Source: Arcicella aquatica
GTDB taxonomy: Bacteria > Bacteroidota > Bacteroidia > Cytophagales > Spirosomataceae
Reading direction: 5' to 3'
Length of the DNA: 64,000 bases
Assembly (NCBI RefSeq): GCF_034928825.1
Contig: NZ_JAYFUL010000029.1
Location: 1-64,000 of the forward strand
Shown here piece by piece: positions 25,586 to 34,325 of this stretch (within the stretch, counting starts at the first letter, position 1; each line of letters starts with the position of its first letter). The position numbers and the translations under genes were made by a program. The notes under the pieces were generated by a model. It was not told where the DNA came from and searched no databases. It saw nothing but the letters and a program-made list of their open reading frames with translations.

Positions 25586-26268
25586 TAAGAGCTATCGCTT
25601 TAGATGACGAACAACCTGCTTTAGAAATTATCGATTTCTTTTGTAGCCAAATAGCAGGAATTGAATTACTGAAAACTTTCACCAAAAGTGCCGAAGCCAG
25701 ATTGTATTTAGAAGAACATCCAGTCGAGTTGATATTCTTAGATATTAATATGCCTGCCATTTCGGGCATAGATTTTTTCAGAAATATTCCTCATGAAATC
25801 ATGGTCATTTTCACAACTGCTTTTAGTGAATATGCCGTTGAAGGTTTTGAATTGAAAGCCATTGATTATTTATTAAAACCATTTACGCTCCAACGTTTCC
25901 AACAAGCAACCCAAAAAGCCATTGATTTACAGCAATTTTACCTTCAAAATCAACAGCAATATTTGTATTTCAAGGTCGACTATGGTTTAGTGAAAGTATT
26001 CGTATCAGACATTATTTTTATTGAAGGATTAGACAATTACCTTAAAATTCATCTACTTAACCAAAAACCATTGATAGTAAGAATGACGATGAAAGCTTGT
26101 CTTGAAAATCTTTCTAACAATCAATTCGTCAGAGTGCATCGCTCTTTTATTGTGGCAATAAAGCACATCCAATTTGTTAGAAATAAAATGATTTTTATTT
26201 CCAAAGAAACAACTTTACCGCTTGGGAATAGCTATGAAGAGGGCTTTTTTAACATTTATGGGAAGTAG
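25582..26268 (+). CDS. LytTR response regulator (system 2)
   Basis: A 228-residue regulator with a receiver domain (LDDEQPALEI; Asp54 in LIFLDINMP; lysine in LLKPF) and a LytTR DNA-binding domain (YFKVDYGLVKVFVSDIIFIE, RVHRSFIVAIKHI, TTLPLGNSYEEGFF). Coupled to kinase 2 by a four-base overlap. After its stop the DNA carries GAGTTGTGAGCTGTGAG word repeats and no terminator that I can see. Confidence 0.93.
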   Translation: MIRAIALDDEQPALEIIDFFCSQIAGIELLKTFTKSAEARLYLEEHPVELIFLDINMPAISGIDFFRNIPHEIMVIFTTAFSEYAVEGFELKAIDYLLKPFTLQRFQQATQKAIDLQQFYLQNQQQYLYFKVDYGLVKVFVSDIIFIEGLDNYLKIHLLNQKPLIVRMTMKACLENLSNNQFVRVHRSFIVAIKHIQFVRNKMIFISKETTLPLGNSYEEGFFNIYGK

Positions 26269-26456
26269 GAATCATAAGTTTTGAGTTGTGAGCTGTGAGT
26301 TTTGAGCTCTTATCGGTGATGAATTTTAAAATAAAGATTAAGACAATAATCTATTTTCACCACAACATTTCCCCTATTCACCACAACAAAGCAATATTCA
26401 TACGGAAATATGTGTAATTCTTTTGTAGAAATACAAACAATTAATACATATACTTT

Positions 26457-27857
26457 ATGAAAATGAAATCTCTTTGCTTAGGTTTTTTTAGCTTACTCAC
26501 ACTTTGGGGAGTACAAAGTTGTAAAGAAAGCACCTCTACGGTTACGCCTTCAAGTCCGAGCATTACGACGCTCGATTGTTCATCCACTACTTTTTCAAGC
26601 ACTGCTACTAGCGGAACTGCGTATTCTGGGACTGCCACGATAGCCTACACTGGTGGAAATGGTGTTGCTTATACAGCAAGTACAGTTACTTCAACAGGCG
26701 TTACAGGCTTAACTGCTACTTTATCGGCAGGTACTTTAGCAAGTGGAGCAGGCACTTTGAGTTATTTAATAACAGGCACACCCGCTAGTACGGGAACAGC
26801 TGTTTTCGCAATTACTTTAGGTGGACAATCATGTTCTGTTTCATTAACCGTAGGCACCACTTCTGGAACTGGCGGAACAGGCACTACTACAGGTTCAGTC
26901 TCTCAAGTGGTAGAATTGGCCAACGCATTCTTGGCTACTTTATCTACTTCACAACAATCATCCGTTGTTTTAGCCTTAAATCTCACTAATGCCAAAAAAT
27001 GGTCAAACTTGCCTTGTGGGGTGCAATGTCGCCAAGGATTAGCATTCAGTACTTTAAGTGCTACACAATTGGCTGCTGCCAAAGCGGTAATTCAAGCCGC
27101 AAGTGGTACAACCGCCAATGAAGGATATAGCGAGTTTTTACAAATCAACTCGGCAGATGATGTACTAGGCACAAAATCAAGTGGGGGATATTCTTCTGGT
27201 TATTACATCATTGCTTTCTTGGGTACTCCGAGTACGACAGGCAAATGGATGCTACAATTTGGCGGACACCATTATGCCCAAAGTGTTACGTATGAAGCAG
27301 GGTCGGTGGTAAGTACTACGCCTTCTCACCAAGGAATTGAACCTAAAAGTTGGACGGCAAATGGTGTAACCTATTCGCCTTTGGCAGAAGAAAGAAATGG
27401 AATGGCCAATATGTTGGCATCTTTCACAAGCACTGAATTAGCTGCTGCTAAAATTACCTCTACTTTTTCGGATGTAACAATGGTTCCGGGTTCTACAACC
27501 AATACGTTCCCAACGACCAAACTAGGTGTTAAAGTAAGTACGCTTAGTACAACAGCACAAGCCAAAGTATTGGCCGCTATGATGCCTTGGGTGAATGATT
27601 TGGATGATGCCTCTGTGATAGCATTCACCAAAATATATTCAAACGAATTAGCTGACACCTATGTGACTTACGCTAGTAATACCAGTGGTACTTCGGGCAA
27701 TGCTTCTACCTTTTTTACGTCTAATACCGACTATGTCCGTATTGATGGGCCGAGTGTTTGGATAGAATTCATTTGTCAAACGGGGGTAGTATATCCTGCA
27801 GAAATTCATTATCACAGTGTTTACAGAGACCACAAACGTGATTATATAGGTCTATGA
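26457..27857 (+). CDS. DUF3500 lipoprotein
   Basis: A 466-residue exported protein. The signal peptide ends in a lipobox-like GVQSC (Cys near 22), so it is probably lipid-anchored. Residues 25-150 are extremely rich in Thr, Ser and Gly, a beta-rich repeat-like or linker region. From about 165 it matches DUF3500: KWSNLPCG, CRQGLAFSTLSATQLAAAK, YIIAFLGTPSTTGKWMLQFG, GGHHYAQ and SHQGIEP, and near the end IEFICQTG and IHYHSVYRDHKRDYIG. The His residues suggest metal binding. Function unknown; it overlaps the HupE-like gene by ATGA, so the two probably work together. Confidence 0.88.
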   Translation: MKMKSLCLGFFSLLTLWGVQSCKESTSTVTPSSPSITTLDCSSTTFSSTATSGTAYSGTATIAYTGGNGVAYTASTVTSTGVTGLTATLSAGTLASGAGTLSYLITGTPASTGTAVFAITLGGQSCSVSLTVGTTSGTGGTGTTTGSVSQVVELANAFLATLSTSQQSSVVLALNLTNAKKWSNLPCGVQCRQGLAFSTLSATQLAAAKAVIQAASGTTANEGYSEFLQINSADDVLGTKSSGGYSSGYYIIAFLGTPSTTGKWMLQFGGHHYAQSVTYEAGSVVSTTPSHQGIEPKSWTANGVTYSPLAEERNGMANMLASFTSTELAAAKITSTFSDVTMVPGSTTNTFPTTKLGVKVSTLSTTAQAKVLAAMMPWVNDLDDASVIAFTKIYSNELADTYVTYASNTSGTSGNASTFFTSNTDYVRIDGPSVWIEFICQTGVVYPAEIHYHSVYRDHKRDYIGL

Positions 27858-29185
27858 TACGTATAAGAGCAACTTTTATCAGCCATTTTTCAAAAAGAAA
27901 ATGGCTGATAATCAACATCATAACAATGTTGATTATCGGGAATGTATCAAAAACATTGGCACATCAAACGCCGAGTACAGTAGTATTACTTGATGTCAGT
28001 CCTAAGCAAGTGGCGGTAGAGCTACAATTACCTATTGGAGAATTGGAGTTAGCTTTTGGACGGCCATTGACTAAAAACCCAGCAAGTATCATTCCCACAA
28101 TGGGGCCGCAAATCAAAGAGTATTTATTGGCTCATATTCATCCGATGGTAGCAAAAGACCAGCCGTGGATGGTGGAAATAAAAGATATGCACTTGCAAAA
28201 AGGCGAGCAAGCATATAGCGGTCCCTTTCAGGAAATTATCGTGCATTTGATACTTACACCACCAGAAGGAGCAGATACGCGTAATTTTATTTTTGATTAT
28301 GATGTCATTATGCATCAATTAGTCACCCACAGTGCTTTAGTTTTACTCAGAAGCGACTGGGCATCTGGAAAAACCAATACTGAGCCTACAGAAATAGGCG
28401 TAATAAGGGTTGATACCAAAACAGCACTGATATATCCTTTAACAATAAATTTAGCAGCAGGCAGTCACTGGAAAGGGTTTGCAGGAATCTTTGCTTTGGG
28501 CGAAGAACATATCAAAGAAGGCATCGACCATTTGATGTTTCTATTGGTATTATTGTTGCCGATTCCTCTAACTTTTTCTAAAAAAAGATGGGGTAATTAT
28601 CGTTCGGTTCGAATCAGTTTAGTACAAATTTTAAAAGTAGTTACTGCTTTTACCATTGGGCATTCGATAACACTTTTAATGGGTGCGATGGCTTGGGTTA
28701 TTTTGCCTAGTAAATGGATTGAAATCTTGATTGCTTGTTCTATTTTGGTTTCAGCCATTCATGCTATCCGCCCCATCTTTGCGGGCAAAGAAATGTTTAT
28801 TGCATTGGGTTTCGGCTTGATTCATGGGCTTGCTTTCGCCAATACTTTAATTGATTTACACCTTGATACCGTCAGTATGCTTTTAAGTATTTTGGGGTTC
28901 AACTTAGGTATCGAAGTAATGCAATTGTGGATAATTTTGTTATGCATCCCGTGGATAATTATCCTTAGCAGAACACCTTATTATTCAATTTTCAGAATAT
29001 CCTGCGCCATATTGGCTGGTATTGCAGCCATTGCATGGGTAATAGAAAGATATTCACAGCAAGTAAATTTTATTAGCACTTTCATGAATAAAAGCCAAGT
29101 GTATTCATTTGAAGTGTTGTTGGTATTAATAGGAGTCTCACTAACTCTTTTCTTACAAAAGAAAATATCCGTACTCATGGCATGA
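27854..29185 (+). CDS. HupE/UreJ-like membrane protein
   Basis: A 443-residue inner-membrane protein: signal or first helix (IINIITMLIIGNVSKTLA), a periplasmic beta-domain of about 170 residues, then six or seven helices of HupE/UreJ_2 type with the metal-binding signature LGEEHIKEGIDHLMFLLVLL near 215-235 and GHSITLLMGA near 273. HupE/UreJ proteins move nickel or cobalt; the larger two-part form here is common in Bacteroidetes and its metal is uncertain. The final codons (Leu-Met-Ala-stop) are supplied by a REP palindrome. Coupled to the DUF3500 gene. Confidence 0.87.
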   Translation: MIRIRATFISHFSKRKWLIINIITMLIIGNVSKTLAHQTPSTVVLLDVSPKQVAVELQLPIGELELAFGRPLTKNPASIIPTMGPQIKEYLLAHIHPMVAKDQPWMVEIKDMHLQKGEQAYSGPFQEIIVHLILTPPEGADTRNFIFDYDVIMHQLVTHSALVLLRSDWASGKTNTEPTEIGVIRVDTKTALIYPLTINLAAGSHWKGFAGIFALGEEHIKEGIDHLMFLLVLLLPIPLTFSKKRWGNYRSVRISLVQILKVVTAFTIGHSITLLMGAMAWVILPSKWIEILIACSILVSAIHAIRPIFAGKEMFIALGFGLIHGLAFANTLIDLHLDTVSMLLSILGFNLGIEVMQLWIILLCIPWIIILSRTPYYSIFRISCAILAGIAAIAWVIERYSQQVNFISTFMNKSQVYSFEVLLVLIGVSLTLFLQKKISVLMA

Positions 29186-29232
29186 CAAATTATTGAGAAC
29201 TATCACCGTTCACTGTTAGTCATACCATGAGT
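29173..29232. repeat. REP pair overlapping the HupE-like gene end
   Basis: Arms ACTCATGGCATGAC (29173-29186) and GTCATACCATGAGT (29219-29232, one mismatch). The left arm contains the TGA stop of the HupE-like gene. Confidence 0.85.
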
Positions 29233-29268
29233 TTTTTATAGTCAGGTAGTATCTTTTAAACAGCCCTC

Positions 29269-29303
29269 AAATTGACAAATCTCTAAATTTGTCAATTTTT
29301 TTT
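29269..29303 (+). terminator. Intrinsic terminator after DUF3500-HupE operon
   Basis: Stem AAATTGACAAAT / ATTTGTCAATTT with loop CTCTAA and a run of eight T residues. Confidence 0.85.
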
Positions 29304-29332
29304 GCCCTCTAAGTACGAATAGTGTAATTTTG
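29301..29332 (+). promoter_or_regulatory. Bacteroidetes-type promoter of pheS
   Basis: TTTG (29301-29304) and TAATTTTG (29325-29332) with a 20-base spacer, a full match to the -33/-7 consensus. The -33 box lies at the edge of the upstream terminator's T run. The pheS ATG is 85 bases downstream, leaving a leader of about 80 bases. Confidence 0.65.
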
Positions 29333-29417
29333 CATATCTTCAAGAAACAATCACTCAAAATTCTTTAAGATGCCAACGTAAATAACCACTTTGGCTCACA
29401 GCATTCAATACCGATAA

Positions 29418-30455
29418 ATGCAAGATAAGATTAACAACATACATCAGCAAATTGCTGATTTTCAGCTTTCCACGAAGGAACAACTTGAAGCTTTCCGTAT
29501 CGCTTATGTAGGACGCAAGGGCGTGATTGGCGACCTTTTTGATGAACTTAAAAACGTTGCCCAAGAAGAACGTCGTGCTGTAGGACAAGCATTGAATACT
29601 TTGAAAGATGCTGCTCAGACTAAATTCAATGAATTTCAAGCATTGATTGAAGCTAGTTCTGAAAAATCAGTGGCGATTGAATTTGATTTAACACTTCCAA
29701 ACGTTCCTTTTGAAAACGGAAGTATTCACCCGTTGACATTGGTACGTGCGAGAATCATCGAAATCTTTGCTAAAATGGGTTTCAATGTGTCGGATGGTCC
29801 AGAAATAGAATCTGATTTTTATAATTTTACGGCATTGAATTTTGCCGAAAATCACCCTGCCCGCGAAATGCAGGATACGTTCTTTATTGAGAAAAAAGGC
29901 GGAAACGTAGCGGATGATATTTTGTTAAGAACACATACATCCAACGTACAGATTCGTTTGATGCAAAATCAAAAACCTCCTTTGCGTTCTATCATGCCGG
30001 GGCGTGTGTATCGTAACGAGGCTATCTCTGCCCGAGCTCACTGTTTGTTCCATCAGGTAGAAGGTTTGTATATAGATAAAAACGTTGGCTTTAAGGATTT
30101 GAAAGATACCCTTTATTATTTTGCGAAAGAGATGTTCGGTCAAGATACTAAGGTGCGTTATCGTCCTTCATATTTCCCTTTTACTGAACCTTCGGCTGAA
30201 ATTGACATTACTTGCTTAATCTGTAAAGGCAAAGGTTGTAATGTTTGTAAATACTCTGGTTGGGTAGAAATCGCAGGTTCTGGAATGGTTGACCCTAACG
30301 TGTTGGAGCAATGTGGTATCGATTCTCAGGAATATACAGGTTTCGCTTTCGGAATGGGTATCGAAAGAATCACTATGCTGAAATATCAAATCAAAGACTT
30401 AAGATTATTCACAGAAAATGATGTAAGATTCTTACGTCAGTTTGAAGGATTATAG
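29418..30455 (+). CDS. pheS: Phenylalanine-tRNA ligase alpha subunit
   Basis: A 345-residue cytosolic class II synthetase subunit that with PheT charges tRNA-Phe. The N-terminal coiled coil (about 1-90) binds tRNA; the catalytic core shows motif 1 GSIHPLTLVRARIIEIFAKM, motif 2 GRVYRNEAISARAHCLFHQVEG, the TEPSAEIDITC block and motif 3 GFAFGMGIERITMLKYQI. A CICKGKGCNVCKYSG-like four-Cys insert is present, as in other Bacteroidetes PheS. pheT is not adjacent, normal for this phylum. Own promoter and terminator, so monocistronic. Confidence 0.98.
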   Translation: MQDKINNIHQQIADFQLSTKEQLEAFRIAYVGRKGVIGDLFDELKNVAQEERRAVGQALNTLKDAAQTKFNEFQALIEASSEKSVAIEFDLTLPNVPFENGSIHPLTLVRARIIEIFAKMGFNVSDGPEIESDFYNFTALNFAENHPAREMQDTFFIEKKGGNVADDILLRTHTSNVQIRLMQNQKPPLRSIMPGRVYRNEAISARAHCLFHQVEGLYIDKNVGFKDLKDTLYYFAKEMFGQDTKVRYRPSYFPFTEPSAEIDITCLICKGKGCNVCKYSGWVEIAGSGMVDPNVLEQCGIDSQEYTGFAFGMGIERITMLKYQIKDLRLFTENDVRFLRQFEGL

Positions 30456-30476
30456 ACTATTTATTGATATGCTTAG

Positions 30477-30505
30477 AAAAGACCTGTAAAATCAGGTCTT
30501 TTTAT
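30477..30505 (+). terminator. Intrinsic terminator of pheS
   Basis: Stem AAAAGACCTG / CAGGTCTTTT with loop TAAAAT and T run, 21 bases after the stop. Confidence 0.9.
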
Positions 30506-30684
30506 TTTGTATAAGTCCATAAAATTCAGCTACTTCTTATCAGAATTAACACATTTTAACAGCCCTACCCTCTTCAAGCCAATCTTATTTAGTATTTTTG
30601 AATTCAAATTTGTCTTTTGCTTACGTTGATAATCATTTTTCACTCAAAAACCAGTATCAACAAATAACTGATAACGTACCCTCA

Positions 30685-33654
30685 ATGAACAATTTTAAAA
30701 AAATCAACAATCTCATAGGCTGGATTGTATTTGCTATTTCATTATTTGTCTTCACCGCCACAGTTGAACGCACTGCTTCCTTCTGGGATTGTGGTGAATT
30801 TATCGCCTGTGCTTTTAAACTTCAAGTGCCGCACCCTCCAGGAGCACCCCTATTTTTATTGTTGGGTAGAATGTTCTCGTTATTGGCTGGTTCAGATACT
30901 ACCCAAGTAGCATACTGGGTAAATATGATGTCAGTATTATCAAGTGCTTTGACGATATTGTTTATGCACTGGACGATTGTGTTAATCGGACGTAAGGTTT
31001 ACAACAAAAAATTTGAAGAACTTTCAAAAGGCGAAGCCATTACTTTATTAAGTGCTGGTGTTATCGGTTCATTGGCTTATGCGTTCTCAGATACGTTCTG
31101 GTTCTCGGCTGTTGAGGCAGAGGTGTATGCTATGTCGTCGTTCTTTACTGCTTTGGTAGTGTGGGCGGCTTTCAAATGGGAAATTATCGAAGATGAAGCT
31201 ACGGCAAACCGTTGGTTGATTTTGATTGCTTATATCGTTGGACTTTCAATCGGTGTTCACTTACTGAACTTGGTTACTGTTCCTGCTTTGGCATTGTTAT
31301 ATTATTTCAAAAAATATCCTGTTCCTACTTTCAAAGGAGGTATCATTTCATTAGTCATTGGTTTATTAATCCTCGGAGTGATCAACTCTGCTATTATTCC
31401 GGGTATTCCTTCGATGGCTTTCAAATTCGAATTATTATTTACGAATGGTTTCGGATTGCCTTATGGTACTGGTGCAATTTTCTTCATCATTGCCTTGGTA
31501 GGTGCTATCGTTTGGGGGATTTTATATTCTATCAAAAAACAAAAAGTTACCCTTAATATTTCATTGCTTTCATTGGTATTTGTATTGATTGGATATTTGT
31601 CGTATAACTTAGCTTTTGTTCGTTCTACGTTCAATACGCCTATCAACGAAAACGACCCAAGCAATATCTTGAATTATGTAAAATACCTGAAACGTGAACA
31701 ATACGGAGAACGCTCATTATTGTATGGACCGATTTATACAGCTACTGTTGAAAGTGTAGAAAAAGGTGCTCCTGTTTACAAAATGAAAGACGGTAAGTAT
31801 GAGGTATATGATTATAAGCAAAAGCTAATCTATTCTAAAGACGGACAAATGTTGTTGCCACGTGTTTACAGTAGTGTTCCTCAGCATATTCAGTTGTACG
31901 AAGAAATCTTGGATTTAGCACCGGGTGAAAAACCAACTTTTATAGACAACATGAAATTTATGTTCAAAAAACAAATGGGACATATGTACATGAGGTATTT
32001 ACTTTGGAATTTTGTTGGTCGCGAGAGTGATATTCAAGATGCTGGTGTAATCGATTATACTCGCTCAGGCGAACTTCCTGAATTACTAGCCCACAATAAA
32101 GCACGAAACAACTATTTCTGGCTACCATTGATTTTAGGGATATGTGGTTTTGTATTATTGGTGCGTAAAAACGAAAATGACTTCTTAGTAACTACATTAA
32201 TGTTCTTACTGACAGGTTTAGCACTGGTTGTTTTCTTGAACTCTCCGCCAGTTGAACCTCGCGAGCGTGATTATATTTATGTTGGTTCGTTCTATTTCTT
32301 TGCCATCTGGATTGGTCTGGGTGTAATTCAAGTGGCTGAATGGCTAAGCAAATTCTTAAAGAATGGCTTAGTTGCTGGTACTGTAGCTACTGTAGTAACG
32401 GCTGTTGTTCCTGTGATTTTAATTCAACAAAACTGGGATGACCACGACCGTAACCACCGTTACCACCAAATAGATTTTGCTAAAAACATGTTGAATTCAT
32501 GTGCACCAAATGCAATCTTATTTACTGGTGGTGATAACGATACATTCCCATTATGGTATGTTCAAGAGGTAGAAGGCTATCGTACTGACGTGCGTGTTTG
32601 TAACCTTTCATTATTAGGAACAGACTGGTATATCGACCAAATGAAGCGTAAAACGTATGATTCTCAGGCACTTCCTATTTCTTTACCTAAAGACCGTTTC
32701 TTGGAAGGTTTGAACGAGCAAATCATGTATTACGAAAATCCGAATGTAAAAACGGGTATCAACTTGCTTGAATATTTGAAATTAGTAAAAGATGATAATC
32801 AAGCCATTAAAGTACCTTTAACGGATGGCTCAATGATTAATACGTTGCCGACTGAAAACCTATTTTTACCAATTGATGTTGAAGCGGTTAAAAAAGCAGG
32901 GTTCGTTCCAAAAGATATGGATCCGTACTTGACAAATCAAATGGCTTGGTCAACAGGTAAAGGTGGTATCATGAAGCCTGAGCTTATTCAGCTAGACTTG
33001 ATTGCCCAAAATGCAGCAACTGGATGGAAACGTCCTATTTACTTTGCTACTACGTTGCCTTCTGCAAGTTATTTGAACTTGAAAGAATATATGCAATTAG
33101 AAGGCTATGCTTACAGATTGATGCCTTTCAAAGTGCCTGAGGCGAAGGATGGTTTTGTAAATACTGATATTATGTATAATAATATGACAAAGAAGATGTT
33201 CTGGAGAGATTTGGATAATCCTAAAACATATTATCATTCAGATTTCTATTTAGAAGTTCCTGTAGTAACGGCTCGTTTAGCTTTCTTACGTTTAACAGAC
33301 CAATTGGTTCGTGAGGGTAAATTAGACAAAGCTAGAGCTGCTTTAGACTACTGCTTGAAAGTAATGCCTGATAAAACGATTCCTTATGATCAGCTTTCGG
33401 CAAATTTTGTAGCCTTGTACTTAGCTGCTGGCGATAAGAAAAAAGGATTAGAAATGGCTGAAACTATTATGAACAGAAATAATAAGGCCTTGGATTATTA
33501 CTTACTCGACAAAAAGAATAGCGACGGTAGACAAATTCAGACTAACCTTTATGAGATGCAAATTATCATTGAGGGTGTGAAAAATGCTAAATTGCCTGAA
33601 GCTGCTAAGTATGAAGCAATGTTTAAAAAGCAAATGGACAAAGCGAATTCTTAG
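30685..33654 (+). CDS. DUF2723 membrane protein (TMEM260-like, possible O-mannosyltransferase)
   Basis: A 989-residue protein when started at the ATG at 30685; a TTG 29 codons earlier is in frame but overlaps a TATTTTTG promoter-like box and would add a non-hydrophobic stretch before the first helix. About a dozen transmembrane helices fill the first 560 residues, with the family signature WDCGEFIACAFKLQVPHPPG near 34-53, a DxE-like acidic catalytic candidate as in GT-C glycosyltransferases. The C-terminal 400 residues are extracytoplasmic (FTGGDNDTFPLWY; NQMAWSTGKGG) and end in TPR-like helices. The human homologue TMEM260 is an O-mannosyltransferase; bacterial substrates are unproven. Length is usual for the family. 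Confidence 0.92.
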   Translation: MNNFKKINNLIGWIVFAISLFVFTATVERTASFWDCGEFIACAFKLQVPHPPGAPLFLLLGRMFSLLAGSDTTQVAYWVNMMSVLSSALTILFMHWTIVLIGRKVYNKKFEELSKGEAITLLSAGVIGSLAYAFSDTFWFSAVEAEVYAMSSFFTALVVWAAFKWEIIEDEATANRWLILIAYIVGLSIGVHLLNLVTVPALALLYYFKKYPVPTFKGGIISLVIGLLILGVINSAIIPGIPSMAFKFELLFTNGFGLPYGTGAIFFIIALVGAIVWGILYSIKKQKVTLNISLLSLVFVLIGYLSYNLAFVRSTFNTPINENDPSNILNYVKYLKREQYGERSLLYGPIYTATVESVEKGAPVYKMKDGKYEVYDYKQKLIYSKDGQMLLPRVYSSVPQHIQLYEEILDLAPGEKPTFIDNMKFMFKKQMGHMYMRYLLWNFVGRESDIQDAGVIDYTRSGELPELLAHNKARNNYFWLPLILGICGFVLLVRKNENDFLVTTLMFLLTGLALVVFLNSPPVEPRERDYIYVGSFYFFAIWIGLGVIQVAEWLSKFLKNGLVAGTVATVVTAVVPVILIQQNWDDHDRNHRYHQIDFAKNMLNSCAPNAILFTGGDNDTFPLWYVQEVEGYRTDVRVCNLSLLGTDWYIDQMKRKTYDSQALPISLPKDRFLEGLNEQIMYYENPNVKTGINLLEYLKLVKDDNQAIKVPLTDGSMINTLPTENLFLPIDVEAVKKAGFVPKDMDPYLTNQMAWSTGKGGIMKPELIQLDLIAQNAATGWKRPIYFATTLPSASYLNLKEYMQLEGYAYRLMPFKVPEAKDGFVNTDIMYNNMTKKMFWRDLDNPKTYYHSDFYLEVPVVTARLAFLRLTDQLVREGKLDKARAALDYCLKVMPDKTIPYDQLSANFVALYLAAGDKKKGLEMAETIMNRNNKALDYYLLDKKNSDGRQIQTNLYEMQIIIEGVKNAKLPEAAKYEAMFKKQMDKANS

Positions 33655-33662
33655 GTTTTGTA

Positions 33663-34325
33663 TAGACTTGAGGATTATAAGACTTAAGGACTTGAAGATT
33701 TTCTTTTAGACTTTAAGATGATGGACTTTAGGACTTGAAGACTTTAGAAATTAGATTTTAGACTTTTTTTAGTCTTGGTTTTTATTAAAATATTAATCCC
33801 CTTATTCAGTGATGAGTAAGGGGATTTTTTATGTTGCAGTCGCTTGGCTTTAGCCGAGTGACGATTATTTGCAGAAGCCCTCTGGACGTATTTGCTGTTG
33901 GATATGATTTATTTTTTAGGAATAGCTTTGTAAATAAGGAAACGTTTGTAAACATAAAAAATCGATTACTGCATTCTTTCTATTAGGGTGCGACTTAAGT
34001 CGCACCCTAATAGAAAGAATGCAGTTACTTGGTTTTAACCGAGTGAAAAGTAGCCATTTGGGCGTATTTGTAATTGGATGAGATTTAGTAAATAAAGCCA
34101 AGCGACTGCACAAGGCATCTTAAATCCTAAATCCATAACAACATAAAATCCCCTTACTCATCGCTGAATAAGGGGATTAATATTAAAAAACCTAAGACTA
34201 AAAGTCTAATGTCCTAAAGTCCATCATCTTAAAGTCTAAAAGAAAATCTTCAAGTCCTAAAGTCCATCATCTTAAAATCTAAAAAAAAATCTTCAAGTCA
34301 TAAAGTCCAATAATCCTAAAGTCTT
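33663..34325. repeat. Nested imperfect inverted repeat, about 660 bp
   Basis: The whole gap between the convergent DUF2723 and dnaJ genes folds on itself. Outer arms are low-complexity GACTT-AAGGACTTGAAGA words (33663-33778, mirrored at 34190-34325); next CCCCTTATTCAGTGATGAG (33798) mirrors 34151-34176; then GCAGTCGCTTGGCTTT (about 33837) mirrors AAAGCCAAGCGACTGC (about 34096); the centre is a perfect 58-bp palindrome. No ORF of credible composition. Confidence 0.85.
33968..34025. repeat. 58-bp perfect palindrome
   Basis: No loop and no mismatch over 29-base arms; the centre is GGGTGCGACTTAAGTCGCAC. It shares the GACTTAAGTC core and flanking GGGTG with the palindrome at 11216-11271. It lies at the middle of the nested inverted repeat. 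Confidence 0.9.

Noticed and set aside
30598..30684. TTG start for the DUF2723 gene
   Set aside because: The TTG is the end of a TATTTTTG promoter-like box and the added residues are not conserved-looking; ATG at 30685 places the first helix normally.
33663..34325. 65-residue ORF in the gap after DUF2723
   Set aside because: The frame at 33916-34113 runs through the palindrome and its amino-acid composition has no protein character.
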